A stretch of 64,000 nucleotides of DNA. It comes from [Clostridium] aerotolerans DSM 5434 (lineage in GTDB: Bacteria; Bacillota; Clostridia; Lachnospirales; Lachnospiraceae). Shown here one piece after another: positions 16,837 through 26,172 of this stretch (position 1 is its first letter; each line of letters starts with the position of its first letter). Both the position numbers and the translations under genes were made by a program. The notes beneath the pieces are model-generated. The model saw only the letters and a list, made by a program, of their open reading frames with translations, was not told the origin of the DNA and ran no database searches. The stretch covers positions 124,001-188,000 of the forward strand of contig NZ_JHWJ01000006.1 of NCBI RefSeq assembly GCF_000687555.1. The letters run 5' to 3'.

Positions 16837-17813
16837 GAACCTTTTTAACTACCTTAAAAAACAATTATTTAAGAACCGTTCCCCGAATGGCTTCCTTCAT
16901 TTTATTGACCATATTTACCCTTGCTTCCATGGTTCTGGCAGTCCATATGACAGAGGTACAGCAGGTAAAAGGACGTATCGTTTTAGTAACTGACAAATCC
17001 GGGGAGACTTTACCAAAAAGTTCGTCAAAACTTAGTGTTACTGTTTCAACAGTGAAACCACCTCATTCAGCACTTGTGGAGCAAAAATACGATGCTTACG
17101 TAACCATTTCACAAAAAGGGGATTATGAAATTGAAACACTGAGAAATGACAGCTATAAAAATTTGGTGCTTCAACTGCTTAAAAATCCTAATTCCAAACT
17201 TAAGGATAGTAAAGCTGCCCGTGGCGTTGGCGCCAATATAATAGGCTTTATGATGATGTTTCTTTTGTTGATGATTTTTGGAAGTCTATATGCTTTTGCA
17301 GATGATAAGGAGCAGGGGAAGCTTCGCAGAATTACAGCAGCTCCGGTATCCTTTGTAGGTTATCTTTTGGCCCATTGCTTCTATTGCCTGTCTCTATTTT
17401 TGCCGGAATATATTCTTCTGATAGTCTTAAAGTACTGCGGTTTTGACATTGGATTTTCCCTTCTTGAATACGCTGGTCTGATGGTAGTACTCATCTTTAT
17501 GGGGATTTCCTTTGCGCTTTTATTATATACAATGATTCAAAAGCCAGATAATGCATCCATGCTTGGTAGGTCTGTTAGCGTATTGACCTCCATGCTTGCA
17601 GGAACCTTTTATTTATTTAGCAAGAAAAATGCGGTACTGGACATTATGATTAAGCTGCTGCCTCAGAAACAGCTGATGAATTTCGTTGAATACATGGAGC
17701 GGGGAGAGGCATATCAGCATAGGTTCAGCATGATATATGTAATTTCATTTTCTTTTGTTCTGTTTGTAATTGCCTGCTACATGTTGCGTATGAAATATAT
17801 AAAAAGGGTATGA
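16833..17813 (+). CDS. ABC-2 type transporter permease
   Basis: A 326-residue permease. It has a first membrane segment near 20-40, then a large extracytoplasmic domain (about 40-135), then five further membrane segments (IIGFMMMFLLLMIFGSLYAF onwards), the ABC-2/YhgE-like topology. It ends the exporter operon. 58 bases downstream lies the MalT-like regulator gene, probably the exporter's regulator or a member of the same unit. Confidence 0.87.
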   Translation: MRTFLTTLKNNYLRTVPRMASFILLTIFTLASMVLAVHMTEVQQVKGRIVLVTDKSGETLPKSSSKLSVTVSTVKPPHSALVEQKYDAYVTISQKGDYEIETLRNDSYKNLVLQLLKNPNSKLKDSKAARGVGANIIGFMMMFLLLMIFGSLYAFADDKEQGKLRRITAAPVSFVGYLLAHCFYCLSLFLPEYILLIVLKYCGFDIGFSLLEYAGLMVVLIFMGISFALLLYTMIQKPDNASMLGRSVSVLTSMLAGTFYLFSKKNAVLDIMIKLLPQKQLMNFVEYMERGEAYQHRFSMIYVISFSFVLFVIACYMLRMKYIKRV

Positions 17814-17871
17814 GGTCCAGACGCATCTTGTCAAAGCCAATGGACTGGATTACAATGGTTGTATTAAATAA

Positions 17872-20511
17872 ATGACAGGTGAACAAACAATGGAGCATTT
17901 TTCAGATACATTACTTCTTACTACAAAATTAAAAATACCGGCACCCCGTAAACACTATATTGTGCGTCAAGGGTTATTTGATAAGCTTTCACTCTGTGGA
18001 GATATGAATGTTATTTTTCTAAGCGGTGGTGCCGGAACTGGTAAAACCACACTGCTTTCGTCATTTATCCAGGAGAAAGGGCTTAAAAACATATGCTGGC
18101 TGTCTTTGGACTCTACGAATACCAATGTCTATTCCTTTTGGTTTTATTTTACTGCGGCAGTAAGTCCCTTTTTACAGGATGATGGAAATCTTTTAAATCT
18201 GATGCGAACAAATCCAGATTCTGCAAATATAGAAAGTCTATTAATTCTGCTGATTAACCAGTTATGGGGAGAAGAAGCGTATTACATGGTACTAGATGAT
18301 ATCCATATGATACAGGATACTTCACTCATTCGGACGTTTGAATTCTTTATTGAATCCATGCCATCTAATTTCCATTTCTTCATGCTTTCGAGAGAGGATC
18401 CACCAGTATATCTGGGGCCGCTGGCAGTTTCAGGGCGTTTGTTGTTTATTGACGGAAAACAAATGCAGCTATCAAAAGCTGAGGGTATTGTATTTTTAAA
18501 AGAAACCATGAAGTTGACGGACAGTGATGAAGAACTTAATCAGTTGAACCAATATGCGGAAGGGTGGATTGGTGGTCTTCAGCTTGCAGCCGCTGCCAAA
18601 GCAGCAGGCAAGTATTCCGGTCAGCTGCTGCGTGCCGGAGGAGGAATTGCTTCCCAATATCTAACACGTGAGATTTTTCATTCCTTAACGGAAAAAGAAC
18701 AGGATTTTCTTATAAAAACGGGATATCTTTCTTATTTTGATGAAGATATCTGCAAAAAGATTTTCCCTGATTTCTCAAAACAGGATTTTGTAGCAATGAT
18801 GGAAGGATTTACGGAAAAAAATCTGTTTATTATCTGCCTGGACGAGGAACATGGAATTTACCGTTATCACAATATTTTGTCGGACTATTTAAAGCAGCAA
18901 TTTCTTTCCCTTCCTGAAGCGAAAAAAGCAGAGTGCTATCAAATGACAGCAGGGGCATTTGAAGAAAAGGGAGATTATGAAGAAGCCATACAGGTACATT
19001 TTGCAGCCGGTAATTATAAAGCTGTTTTACGTATAGCAAAATTGATGGAAGGCAAGATGGAAGCTTGGAATTATCTTGATGAAGTTCCCGTAGATCTCTT
19101 ATTTCAGGATGTTGATCTTGCAGCCCAGTGTTTTTTATACAATCTGGGAAATTTAAACATGGAACGCTGCTTAGTGATATACGAAAAATTCAAGGAACTA
19201 TATGAAGGGACGGATCTATTTAGTATTGTTAGCTTTGTACGAGTCTATTTTACCAATGAAGATGGAACTCTGCCTCAGTATACTGCTTTGACTGATGAAC
19301 AGATCGACCGTATTCCTTTCGGTTCCGTGGCAAAAGCTATGCTTTTGATTGAAAATGCTGGTGTCTATTTGGAAAATATGAAATACGAGGAAGCAGAAGC
19401 CTGTATCAAAAAAGGTATTAAACTTGCTTCCGGTTTCAATGAGTTTATTAAATTTTTTGCTTATAATCAATTGGGTCAGGTTTATGAGGAAGTCGGACGG
19501 CTGAATGACAGCCTTATCTGCTATTCCAAATCAAAAGAGAGTCTTAGACCGGTTAAGGGCTTATTAGGAATAGAGACCAATTATTATTTCGGCCTGGTCG
19601 GAGTTCATATGAGAAGAATGGAGCTTAATAAGGCAGGTGATTTATTAGAAAAGACCAGGCAATTAATGGAGGAACGTCATATCCATGTGGGTATAACTGA
19701 TATAACTTTAGCATACCATCTGGCAGAAATGAAGTTTCTTCAAGGTGATAATGATACAGCAGCAGTCTATGTGGAAAAAATTTTACAAGAATATCCTGAT
19801 TACAGCATGCTAAATCTGGGACGTCTGATTCATGAGCTTGCCTGTTCCGAAAGACTTTCGGACAATATTTCAGCAGATTTTTTAAATGAACTGAAAGGTG
19901 CAAAAAAGTATAAAAAGCAGCCGTTTATGAAAATGCTGCGTGCCCGTATTCTGTTTAAGTGCAATAAAACCCAGGAGGCATTGAAAGAAACGGAAGACTT
20001 ATTGATGTATACCCGCCTGCAACATAATAAGCTTCGTCTTGTAGAAGCTGATATCCAAAAAATATATATGTTATGTCATATTCCAGAAAAAACAGGAAGT
20101 CGGCGGGAGATTAATAACCTATTGGTGGAAGCAATTCACTATGCACAGGAAGAACGTATTCTTATGCCTTTTTATTTAGACCGAGAAACACTGTTACCAA
20201 TACTTAAGGATATGTACAACAAATCAACGGACAGGAGTTTATTAACAGCCTCTGAAACATCATTTCTCAGAGATATCATTGGAATTTGTGAGGATCAAAA
20301 GGTTGAAGCCGGTAAGGCGGAAATACTTTCTGCTCGCGAACATGAAGTATTAGGTCAGCTGTCCTTGGGAATTACCAATCGTGAGATAGCAGATAAACTC
20401 TGTATTTCACAAGCAACTGTGAAAACTCATGTGCTTAGTATTTATGGGAAATTAGGAGTTTCATCCCGTATGCTTGCGGTGGAAAAGGCCAGGAGAGAAG
20501 GGCTTATCTAA
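17872..20511 (+). CDS. MalT-like LuxR family transcriptional regulator (STAND ATPase)
   Basis: An 879-residue signal-transduction ATPase. A P-loop (LSGGAGTGKTTLL) lies near residues 50-62, a Walker B-like YYMVLDDIHMI follows near 135-145, then a winged helix and a long run of TPR-like helices (about 370-760), and a C-terminal LuxR DNA-binding domain (LSAREHEVLGQLSLGITNREIADKL). This is the MalT/AcoK architecture, where ligand and ATP binding drive oligomerisation and activation. An alternative ATG at 17890 has a slightly better ribosome site. It follows the ABC exporter and is a likely activator of it or of an unlinked regulon. Confidence 0.87.
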   Translation: MTGEQTMEHFSDTLLLTTKLKIPAPRKHYIVRQGLFDKLSLCGDMNVIFLSGGAGTGKTTLLSSFIQEKGLKNICWLSLDSTNTNVYSFWFYFTAAVSPFLQDDGNLLNLMRTNPDSANIESLLILLINQLWGEEAYYMVLDDIHMIQDTSLIRTFEFFIESMPSNFHFFMLSREDPPVYLGPLAVSGRLLFIDGKQMQLSKAEGIVFLKETMKLTDSDEELNQLNQYAEGWIGGLQLAAAAKAAGKYSGQLLRAGGGIASQYLTREIFHSLTEKEQDFLIKTGYLSYFDEDICKKIFPDFSKQDFVAMMEGFTEKNLFIICLDEEHGIYRYHNILSDYLKQQFLSLPEAKKAECYQMTAGAFEEKGDYEEAIQVHFAAGNYKAVLRIAKLMEGKMEAWNYLDEVPVDLLFQDVDLAAQCFLYNLGNLNMERCLVIYEKFKELYEGTDLFSIVSFVRVYFTNEDGTLPQYTALTDEQIDRIPFGSVAKAMLLIENAGVYLENMKYEEAEACIKKGIKLASGFNEFIKFFAYNQLGQVYEEVGRLNDSLICYSKSKESLRPVKGLLGIETNYYFGLVGVHMRRMELNKAGDLLEKTRQLMEERHIHVGITDITLAYHLAEMKFLQGDNDTAAVYVEKILQEYPDYSMLNLGRLIHELACSERLSDNISADFLNELKGAKKYKKQPFMKMLRARILFKCNKTQEALKETEDLLMYTRLQHNKLRLVEADIQKIYMLCHIPEKTGSRREINNLLVEAIHYAQEERILMPFYLDRETLLPILKDMYNKSTDRSLLTASETSFLRDIIGICEDQKVEAGKAEILSAREHEVLGQLSLGITNREIADKLCISQATVKTHVLSIYGKLGVSSRMLAVEKARREGLI

Positions 20512-20776
20512 TGGCAAGCTGTTTCTTTTAATTTTGCATGGGGGTTGATTTTTGAAAGGACAAGAAATGATACAATACAGACAAGGCTGACAAGAAAAAC
20601 AGTTTTATAAAGCGAGGATTTTAACCATTTAGAACAAGTTTCCTTGTTATAATATGAAAAAAATTTCATAAACTTATGTCCAATTGAATAGAAAATCGCA
20701 CAGAACCATTTTCATACGAATAAACTGAACTAAGAATAAAAATGAGTTGCATTTCAGGCAGTTTTCAGGAGTTCAT

Positions 20777-22471
20777 ATGGATAATAACAGTTACACAAAT
20801 GAAACCATGGTAAGCACTGGTTTACCTTATGATAATATAAACTGGTTTAATGTAGAAGGCCAGCCCTTTGGTCCTGCCTCCGGATTTAATGTTATTGTAT
20901 TTAATGATGCCAATAACATAGTGGATATTGAGGGGCCTGTGGCGATTGGCGGAAGTTTTTACAGCCCAAGGGGCTTAAGCGTTGGCTTTGCCAGAGACAG
21001 CCGTTTCAAAGAAATCGGTTACTCCCCGGATTTGGTACGTTTTTTAGTTGGCGGTAACGTATCAATGACGAAACCTCTGGTTGTTATTGGCCACGTAGTT
21101 GTCGGCGGTGGATTCCGTGCAGGCAATGGAAGTACCTACTTAATAGGAAAAGATGGCAACACAGATGGAATACCGAGATTAAAGGAATTATATCAGGCCA
21201 ATGGGGGCAGCCAATACTGGACCCCCACAGATAAGGGAGATCACTATGTGGTCCCCAGCTATGATGTTCCAAGGTTTATTCCTGCAAGCAGAGTAAATGC
21301 CAATTTACAGAAGTTCTTTAGTGATGCAAAAGAAAGCATTGGAAACTATAAAAGCTGTATTGAAGCATTAACTCCCAATGGTTCCGTCATAGATAACAAT
21401 TATGAATGGATTTTAAGGGGAAATGATCCTGTTCAGAACGTATTTCTTGTGGATGTAAGACCCAATGGTTTGATTAACAAAGGATTGCGTGCAGAAGTTC
21501 CACAGGGTAGTACTGTAATCGTAAGGCTGAGAACAGGCCCTAATGCACATCTGCAATACGGTCTTTACGGAGAGAGCAGTAAGGCGCGTAATACATTGTA
21601 TGTGTTTGAGGATGCGACAAATATTTATATGGAGAAATCCTCTGATATCTGGGGAAGCATTTTGGCACCTCAGGCCATGTTCCACGCCCACCCAACAGGA
21701 GGCCATGTAAGCGGCAATGCGGCCTTAGGATCCTTTGCGGTCAATGCAAACAGCGGGTTTGAATTTCATTTTTATCCCTTTGTCGGAGGAGTGAATTGTC
21801 AGGCTGTATCACCTGCTCCAGAACAACCAGCCCCGGAACAGCCAGCTCCATGTCCGACTTGCCCAACCTGTCCGGCACCTACGCCTTGCCCGACACCTAC
21901 GCCTTGCCCGACACCTACGCCATGCCCAGCACCTACGCCCTGCCCCGAATGTCCAACACCCAAACCGTGTCCGACACCAGAGCCCTGCCCAGTCTGCCCG
22001 ACACCAGAGCCTTGCCCAGAGTGCCCGGCACCGAAACCCTGCCCTGCTTGTCCGGTATGTCCGACACCAGAGCCCTGTCCAGCCTGCCCAGTCTGCCCGA
22101 CACCAGAGCCCTGTCCAGTCTGTCCGACTTGCCCGGAATGTCCCGCCTGCCCAGAGTGTCCCGCTTGTCCGGAATGCCCGGTTTGCGAGGAATGCCTGGT
22201 TAAACCTTGCATCATAAAGGGATGTATCTGGGGTTGTGGATGCAAGAAGTCTCATCAATGGGATGTAAAGCTATATAAGAGATGTGATGATACGGATGTT
22301 TTATTGTTTTGGATTCCCATTAACTGCTGGGGAGAGTTTGAATTTTCCGTACCATACGAAGGCTTTTATATCTTAAAAATAAGAATGGTTGAAAATTGTT
22401 GCAAGTCTTTCTGGTGCAAACCTATTATTACGCTTAAAAATATTGGGGTATCTGATTTTATGGTGGAATAG
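20777..22471 (+). CDS. choice-of-anchor A family protein with Cys-Pro repeat
   Basis: A 564-residue protein. The start at 20777 has a good site (caggag); a TTG at 20747 is less likely. Residues about 10-330 match the choice-of-anchor-A domain (INWFNVEGQPFGPASGFNVI, VAIGGSFYSPRGLSVG, VVIGHVVVGGGFRAGNG). About 344-478 are tandem Cys-Pro-x-Pro units, with Cys roughly every third to sixth residue. The last 85 residues form a separate Cys-containing beta-rich segment (WDVKLYKRCDDTDVLLFW) that looks like a small binding domain. No signal peptide or sorting motif is visible, so a spore surface or other lysis-exposed location is plausible but unproven. Confidence 0.75.
   Translation: MDNNSYTNETMVSTGLPYDNINWFNVEGQPFGPASGFNVIVFNDANNIVDIEGPVAIGGSFYSPRGLSVGFARDSRFKEIGYSPDLVRFLVGGNVSMTKPLVVIGHVVVGGGFRAGNGSTYLIGKDGNTDGIPRLKELYQANGGSQYWTPTDKGDHYVVPSYDVPRFIPASRVNANLQKFFSDAKESIGNYKSCIEALTPNGSVIDNNYEWILRGNDPVQNVFLVDVRPNGLINKGLRAEVPQGSTVIVRLRTGPNAHLQYGLYGESSKARNTLYVFEDATNIYMEKSSDIWGSILAPQAMFHAHPTGGHVSGNAALGSFAVNANSGFEFHFYPFVGGVNCQAVSPAPEQPAPEQPAPCPTCPTCPAPTPCPTPTPCPTPTPCPAPTPCPECPTPKPCPTPEPCPVCPTPEPCPECPAPKPCPACPVCPTPEPCPACPVCPTPEPCPVCPTCPECPACPECPACPECPVCEECLVKPCIIKGCIWGCGCKKSHQWDVKLYKRCDDTDVLLFWIPINCWGEFEFSVPYEGFYILKIRMVENCCKSFWCKPIITLKNIGVSDFMVE
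21850..22200 (+). repeat. tandem Cys-Pro-rich coding repeat
   Basis: Degenerate short units (6-9 bases in phase, tgcccgacacctacg and variants) encode repeats such as CPTPTPCPTPTP, CPTPEPCPVC and CPECPACPECPAC. The repetition also opens long false reading frames on both strands. Confidence 0.85.
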
Positions 22472-22505
22472 TTTGAGACTCATTGTAACATCGATTCACC
22501 TTAAT

Positions 22506-22553
22506 AAAAACTGCTGCAAGTGGGGAGATATTCCTTCATTGCAGCAGTTTTTA
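22506..22553 (+). terminator. terminator after the Cys-Pro repeat gene
   Basis: The stem aaaaactgctgcaa/ttgcagcagttttt, with a loop of about 19 bases, ends in a T-run. Confidence 0.85.
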
Positions 22554-22923
22554 TACTGATCGAGTTGTATTCCAAGGCGGCCAGTAAGCCGCCAGTAAGA
22601 ATCTGGTCATATTATCAATCAATTGTAAATGAATATTGAGGTTACGTATCCTTTCAAATAAAATCTTAATAAAGAAACTATTATAGGAAAGCCTGATTAT
22701 GGGGGCAGATAAGATAACTGATGTGGGGAATGGACAGGCGGAAAGAAAAGATACTATTTAAATAAGAAGAAACTGGAAAAAAGAGGAAATGGAATGAAAT
22801 AAATTGTTCTCTTAAAAATACATAATGTTTTATGAGGGACCATTTATATGGAAAAAAACCAGGATTTGTAACCATTTTCCAAAATAATACAATAAATGAC
22901 AAAATATTCCTCTTTTTTCCCTG

Positions 22924-22952
22924 TTGAAATACGGGTAATCGGCCGATATAAT
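22924..22952 (+). promoter_or_regulatory. sigma-A-like promoter in the motA leader
   Basis: ttgaaa (22924-22929), a 17-base spacer, and tataat (22947-22952). The start of motA is 469 bases downstream. The overlapping gccgatat matches the FliA/SigD -10 but has no taaa at the right distance. Confidence 0.55.
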
Positions 22953-23420
22953 ATACATGAGATTAAAAAAATAAATCAGTTTGCAAATATAGGACTCAAA
23001 CTTTGTGTCTTATGGAGGGCAGTCAGTCTGATTTAGAAATCCTGATTAAAAGCAAGGGGACCATGGGATTAAGAAAGAATTTCCCATAGAATGGAGGTTT
23101 TTGATCTGATGTAATTTGTGAAATAATTAATTATTTAGGAATTGATTGGTTTTAAAGTTAAAATGTGGTAGACTATATAAAATCTATGACGGCAGCATGT
23201 AATTGCCTTTGATCCAAAGTTCAGATGTTTTTTTGCATTCGACAAACAATTAGTGCTAAATAGTGTTAAAGTGTCGAAAAAACAGTTAAAAAACGAGATT
23301 TAACGATTATTTAACACAAGATTAGTAACAAATATATTATACTAGAACGGATCGGCACATTGGAATTACTGAGTTTAGCCACATATATAACAACTAAACT
23401 GTATTTACAAAGGAGAAACT

Positions 23421-24206
23421 ATGGAATTAACTACCATCCTAGGCGTTATCGTCGGAGTTGTCGCTGTTGTTGGAGCGATGATTTTTAAGCACATTGATTT
23501 TGCTGTACTTTTAAATCCGGCAGCCTTTTTTGTAATTATTGTTGGCACCATCGCGACGATTTTAAATTCATTTCCAGGCAAAAATTTAAAAGCAGTCGGC
23601 TCTTTGTTCAAGATCCTTTTTACAAATAAGAAGGAAGCATCAGAGGCTGAGTTGATCGACTTAATTTATAATTTATCTAAGCAGGCTCGTTCCGAAGGTC
23701 TTTTATCCCTGGAAGCTAAGGTAGAAGAGATTCAGGACCCTTTTTTAAAGAAAGGGGTTCGATTGTTAGTCGATGGTACTGGAGCTGAGCTGATCGAAGA
23801 GATTTTAGAAACGGAAATAGCGGGAATCGAGAAGCGTCATGAAATCAATTCAAGTATTTTCTCCTCAGCTGGTATGTATGCTCCTACCCTGGGTGTATTG
23901 GGTGCGGTTTTCGGTCTGATTGCAGCCATGTCCCATATTAATGATACTGACCAGATGGCGGAAGCGATTTCTGCGGCATTTATTGCTACCATTTTAGGTA
24001 TCTTTACAGGCTATGTATTATGGAATCCATTTGCGAAAAAGCTTAAAGTTAAAAGCCAGCAGGAAATAATGACAAAAGAAATGATTATAGTAGGTATCTT
24101 ATCCATGCAGAATGGAGATTCTCCGTTTATTTTAAAAGAGAAATTACTTGCCTCTTTACCGAAATCTACACAGAAAAAAATTAACGGACAAGATAAAAAG
24201 GGATAA
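23421..24206 (+). CDS. motA: flagellar motor stator protein MotA
   Basis: A 261-residue MotA/PomA-type stator subunit that, with MotB, conducts ions to drive flagellar rotation. There are four membrane segments: two near the N-terminus (LGVIVGVVAVVGAMIF; AAFFVIIVGTIATIL) and two after the cytoplasmic loop (APTLGVLGAVFGLIAAMSHI; AAFIATILGIFTGYVLW). The loop carries the charged residues expected to contact FliG. Ribosome site aaaggag is good. It is 11 bases before motB. No other flagellar gene is in the window, so the stator pair is unlinked from the main flagellar cluster. Confidence 0.9.
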   Translation: MELTTILGVIVGVVAVVGAMIFKHIDFAVLLNPAAFFVIIVGTIATILNSFPGKNLKAVGSLFKILFTNKKEASEAELIDLIYNLSKQARSEGLLSLEAKVEEIQDPFLKKGVRLLVDGTGAELIEEILETEIAGIEKRHEINSSIFSSAGMYAPTLGVLGAVFGLIAAMSHINDTDQMAEAISAAFIATILGIFTGYVLWNPFAKKLKVKSQQEIMTKEMIIVGILSMQNGDSPFILKEKLLASLPKSTQKKINGQDKKG

Positions 24207-24217
24207 GGTGATTACGA

Positions 24218-25000
24218 ATGTCAAAAAAGAGAAAGCATGCACATCAGGAAGAGGAAGCTGGAGAAGCTTGGCTGCTGCCTTATTCCGACTTAATGACCCT
24301 TCTCCTGGCAGTTTTCATTGTACTTTTTGCGGTTAGTAAGATTGATGCCAGTAAAGCACAGGAGATGTCAGAACAGTTCGCCGCAGCCAACATGGATAAG
24401 AATTATACTGGCAATGGGTCAGGAAGTGGTAGTGGCAGTGGCGGCGGAGGTGGCGGCGGAGGCCCCTTAAATATTGAAACAAAAAGTGAGCTTGAGAGCT
24501 TTTTCGGAGAATATGAACTTAAAAAACTGGAAGCTTTAAAGACAGAGCTTGATACTAAAATCCACTCAGATGGTATGGACCAGTCTGCTTCCACCATGAT
24601 TGACATGCGTGGTCTGGTAATCCGGTTAAACAATGCGGTACTGTTTGAATCGGGAAGTGCAGAGATAAAAAAACACGAGGATACTTTGGTTGAAGTCGCA
24701 AGTATTCTGAATACAACAGATAACTACATACGTATTGAAGGCCATACAGATAATACTCCCATCAGACGGAGTCCCTATGCTTCCAACTGGGAATTATCCA
24801 CTGCCAGAGCGGTTAACGTGGTAAAGCTTTTCATTAACAAATGCAATTTCCCTCCGGATAAGCTGATTGCAGTAGGTTACGGAGAATATAAGCCGGTAGC
24901 AGACAATGGAACAGCAGAAGGAAGATCAAGCAACAGACGTATTGATATCATTGTTTTAAGTTCTAAATATAATAATCTGGAAGAACATCAAGTAAAATAG
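24218..25000 (+). CDS. motB: flagellar motor protein MotB (OmpA-type peptidoglycan binding)
   Basis: A 260-residue stator anchor. The single membrane span near 20-40 contains the ion-binding Asp24 in PYSDLMTLLLAVFIVLF. The OmpA-like peptidoglycan-binding domain lies in the second half (IRIEGHTDNTPI, NWELSTARAVNVVKLFI, GRSSNRRIDIIV). Between plug and OmpA domain is an unusual linker of alternating Gly/Ser followed by eight Gly (about residues 67-85), encoded by a G-rich run near 24415-24465. Other MotB linkers are more mixed in composition. It is followed by a good terminator, so motAB is a two-gene operon. Confidence 0.9.
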   Translation: MSKKRKHAHQEEEAGEAWLLPYSDLMTLLLAVFIVLFAVSKIDASKAQEMSEQFAAANMDKNYTGNGSGSGSGSGGGGGGGGPLNIETKSELESFFGEYELKKLEALKTELDTKIHSDGMDQSASTMIDMRGLVIRLNNAVLFESGSAEIKKHEDTLVEVASILNTTDNYIRIEGHTDNTPIRRSPYASNWELSTARAVNVVKLFINKCNFPPDKLIAVGYGEYKPVADNGTAEGRSSNRRIDIIVLSSKYNNLEEHQVK

Positions 25001-25067
25001 AAGCAGCCATTTCTGGTTACAGATGTTATTTCATAGTTAATTTAATACCGAAAACAGATAGAAGATG

Positions 25068-25106
25068 AACCAGTATCAGGATGGAATTCCTGGCACTGGT
25101 TTTTTT
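25068..25106 (+). terminator. terminator after motB
   Basis: The stem aaccagt...actggtt, with an inner tcagga/tcctgg helix, runs into seven T. It separates motAB from the polysaccharide operon. Confidence 0.85.
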
Positions 25107-25206
25107 ATGTATTTATAGAGTATTTTACAGAGAATATGTGGCAAAATAAAACAAATCTATTTAATTTGACGGAAGCCGGGAATTTGAAGCAAAAGAGGGG
25201 CCGTGT

Positions 25207-26172
25207 ATGAACAGACTTTGTATTGTAGTACCCTGTTATAACGAAGAAGAAGCACTTGCATATACCAATAAGGAATTGACCAACATCATACAAAGGCTGG
25301 TGGAAGCGGGCAAGGTGGCACGCAGTAGCTTTATTCTATATGTGGATGATGGAAGCAAGGACGAGACATGGAATATCATAGAGAGGTATCACAAAGAGTC
25401 TCCCTTTGTCTATGGATTAAAGCTGACTAAAAATAGTGGTCATCAAAATGCGCTTACAGCAGGTCTTCTTGCGGCAAAGGATTACGGAGATATGATCGTA
25501 TCCATTGATGCTGATCTGCAGGATGATGTTTCTGTCATAGAAGAGATGGTTGATAAATTTATACAAGGCTATGATATTGTGTATGGAGTCAGAAAGAAAA
25601 GAGATACCGATACTTTTTTTAAAAGGACAACCGCCCTTGGTTTTTACCGGTTAATGCGGGCAATGAAGATTGATATTGTATACAACCATGCAGATTACAG
25701 GCTCATGTCTAAACGGGCAGTAGAGGTGTTCTCCCGTTATGAGGAGAGGAATCTCTTTTTAAGGGGAATCATTCCCTTAATTGGATATCGTTCCGCAGTC
25801 GTTACGTATGACAGGAAATTAAGGATTGCCGGTGAATCCAAATATCCTTTAAGCAAGATGCTTTCCATGGCTTTTGAAGGTATTACCTCCTTTAGCATTC
25901 AGCCAATCCTCATGATTACGAATCTTGGCCTGTTGATTGTGCTTTTTAGCATTTTGGCAGCTATCTATGGGTTTTATTCCTATTTATCGGGAAGGGTGGT
26001 AGCAGGCTGGACCTCTATTATTTTATCCATATGGTTTATCGGCGGGGTTCAGCTTCTGTCGGTTGGCCTCATAGGAACTTATATCGGAAAGATTTATATA
26101 GAAGTAAAACAGCGTCCCAGGTATAACGTGGAAATAAATAATCTTTTGGAGAAACAGCATGAAGAATCGTGA
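25207..26172 (+). CDS. GtrB/DPM1-like family 2 glycosyltransferase
   Basis: A 321-residue membrane glycosyltransferase that should move a sugar from a nucleotide donor onto a polyprenyl phosphate. The GT-A domain shows CIVVPCYNEEEAL, ILYVDDGSKDETW, IVSIDADLQDD (the DxD region) and a conserved RAVEVFSRYEERNLFLRG. Two C-terminal membrane helices (about 230-290) complete the GtrB architecture. It is the first gene of the 13-kb polysaccharide operon and overlaps the next gene by 14 bases. Its lipid-linked sugar would be a donor for the GT-C proteins of the operon. Confidence 0.88.
   Translation: MNRLCIVVPCYNEEEALAYTNKELTNIIQRLVEAGKVARSSFILYVDDGSKDETWNIIERYHKESPFVYGLKLTKNSGHQNALTAGLLAAKDYGDMIVSIDADLQDDVSVIEEMVDKFIQGYDIVYGVRKKRDTDTFFKRTTALGFYRLMRAMKIDIVYNHADYRLMSKRAVEVFSRYEERNLFLRGIIPLIGYRSAVVTYDRKLRIAGESKYPLSKMLSMAFEGITSFSIQPILMITNLGLLIVLFSILAAIYGFYSYLSGRVVAGWTSIILSIWFIGGVQLLSVGLIGTYIGKIYIEVKQRPRYNVEINNLLEKQHEES

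Larger units (their letters stand above)
22472..23420. other. 950-base intergenic region upstream of motA
   Basis: This stretch holds a terminator (22506-22553) and a sigma-A-like promoter (22924-22952), then about 440 AT-rich bases before motA. Near 23255-23325 there are repeated ttaac/gttaa elements, including gtgttaaa and tttaacac as an inverted pair. I recognise no riboswitch and no credible small gene. A long leader or small RNA is possible. Confidence 0.5.

Noticed and set aside
20713-20722. catacgaata as a sporulation sigma (SigE/SigK) -10 for the Cys-Pro gene
   Set aside because: No matching -35 element at the required spacing.
21796-22258. Long open frames on both strands across the Cys-Pro repeat (135-149 residues)
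   Set aside because: They are produced by the in-phase tandem repeat of the real gene, lack ribosome sites and encode only low-complexity sequence.
22681-22902. A 73-residue - strand ORF in the motA leader
   Set aside because: Phe-rich, no ribosome site, and no recognisable family; consistent with chance in AT-rich DNA.
22942-22949. gccgatat as a SigD/FliA -10 box for motAB
   Set aside because: No taaa -35 occurs 14-16 bases upstream; the ttgaaa-17-tataat pair fits better.
22960-23110. A possible c-di-GMP (GEMM-I) riboswitch upstream of motA
   Set aside because: The conserved cacgcacagggcaaacc-type core is absent.
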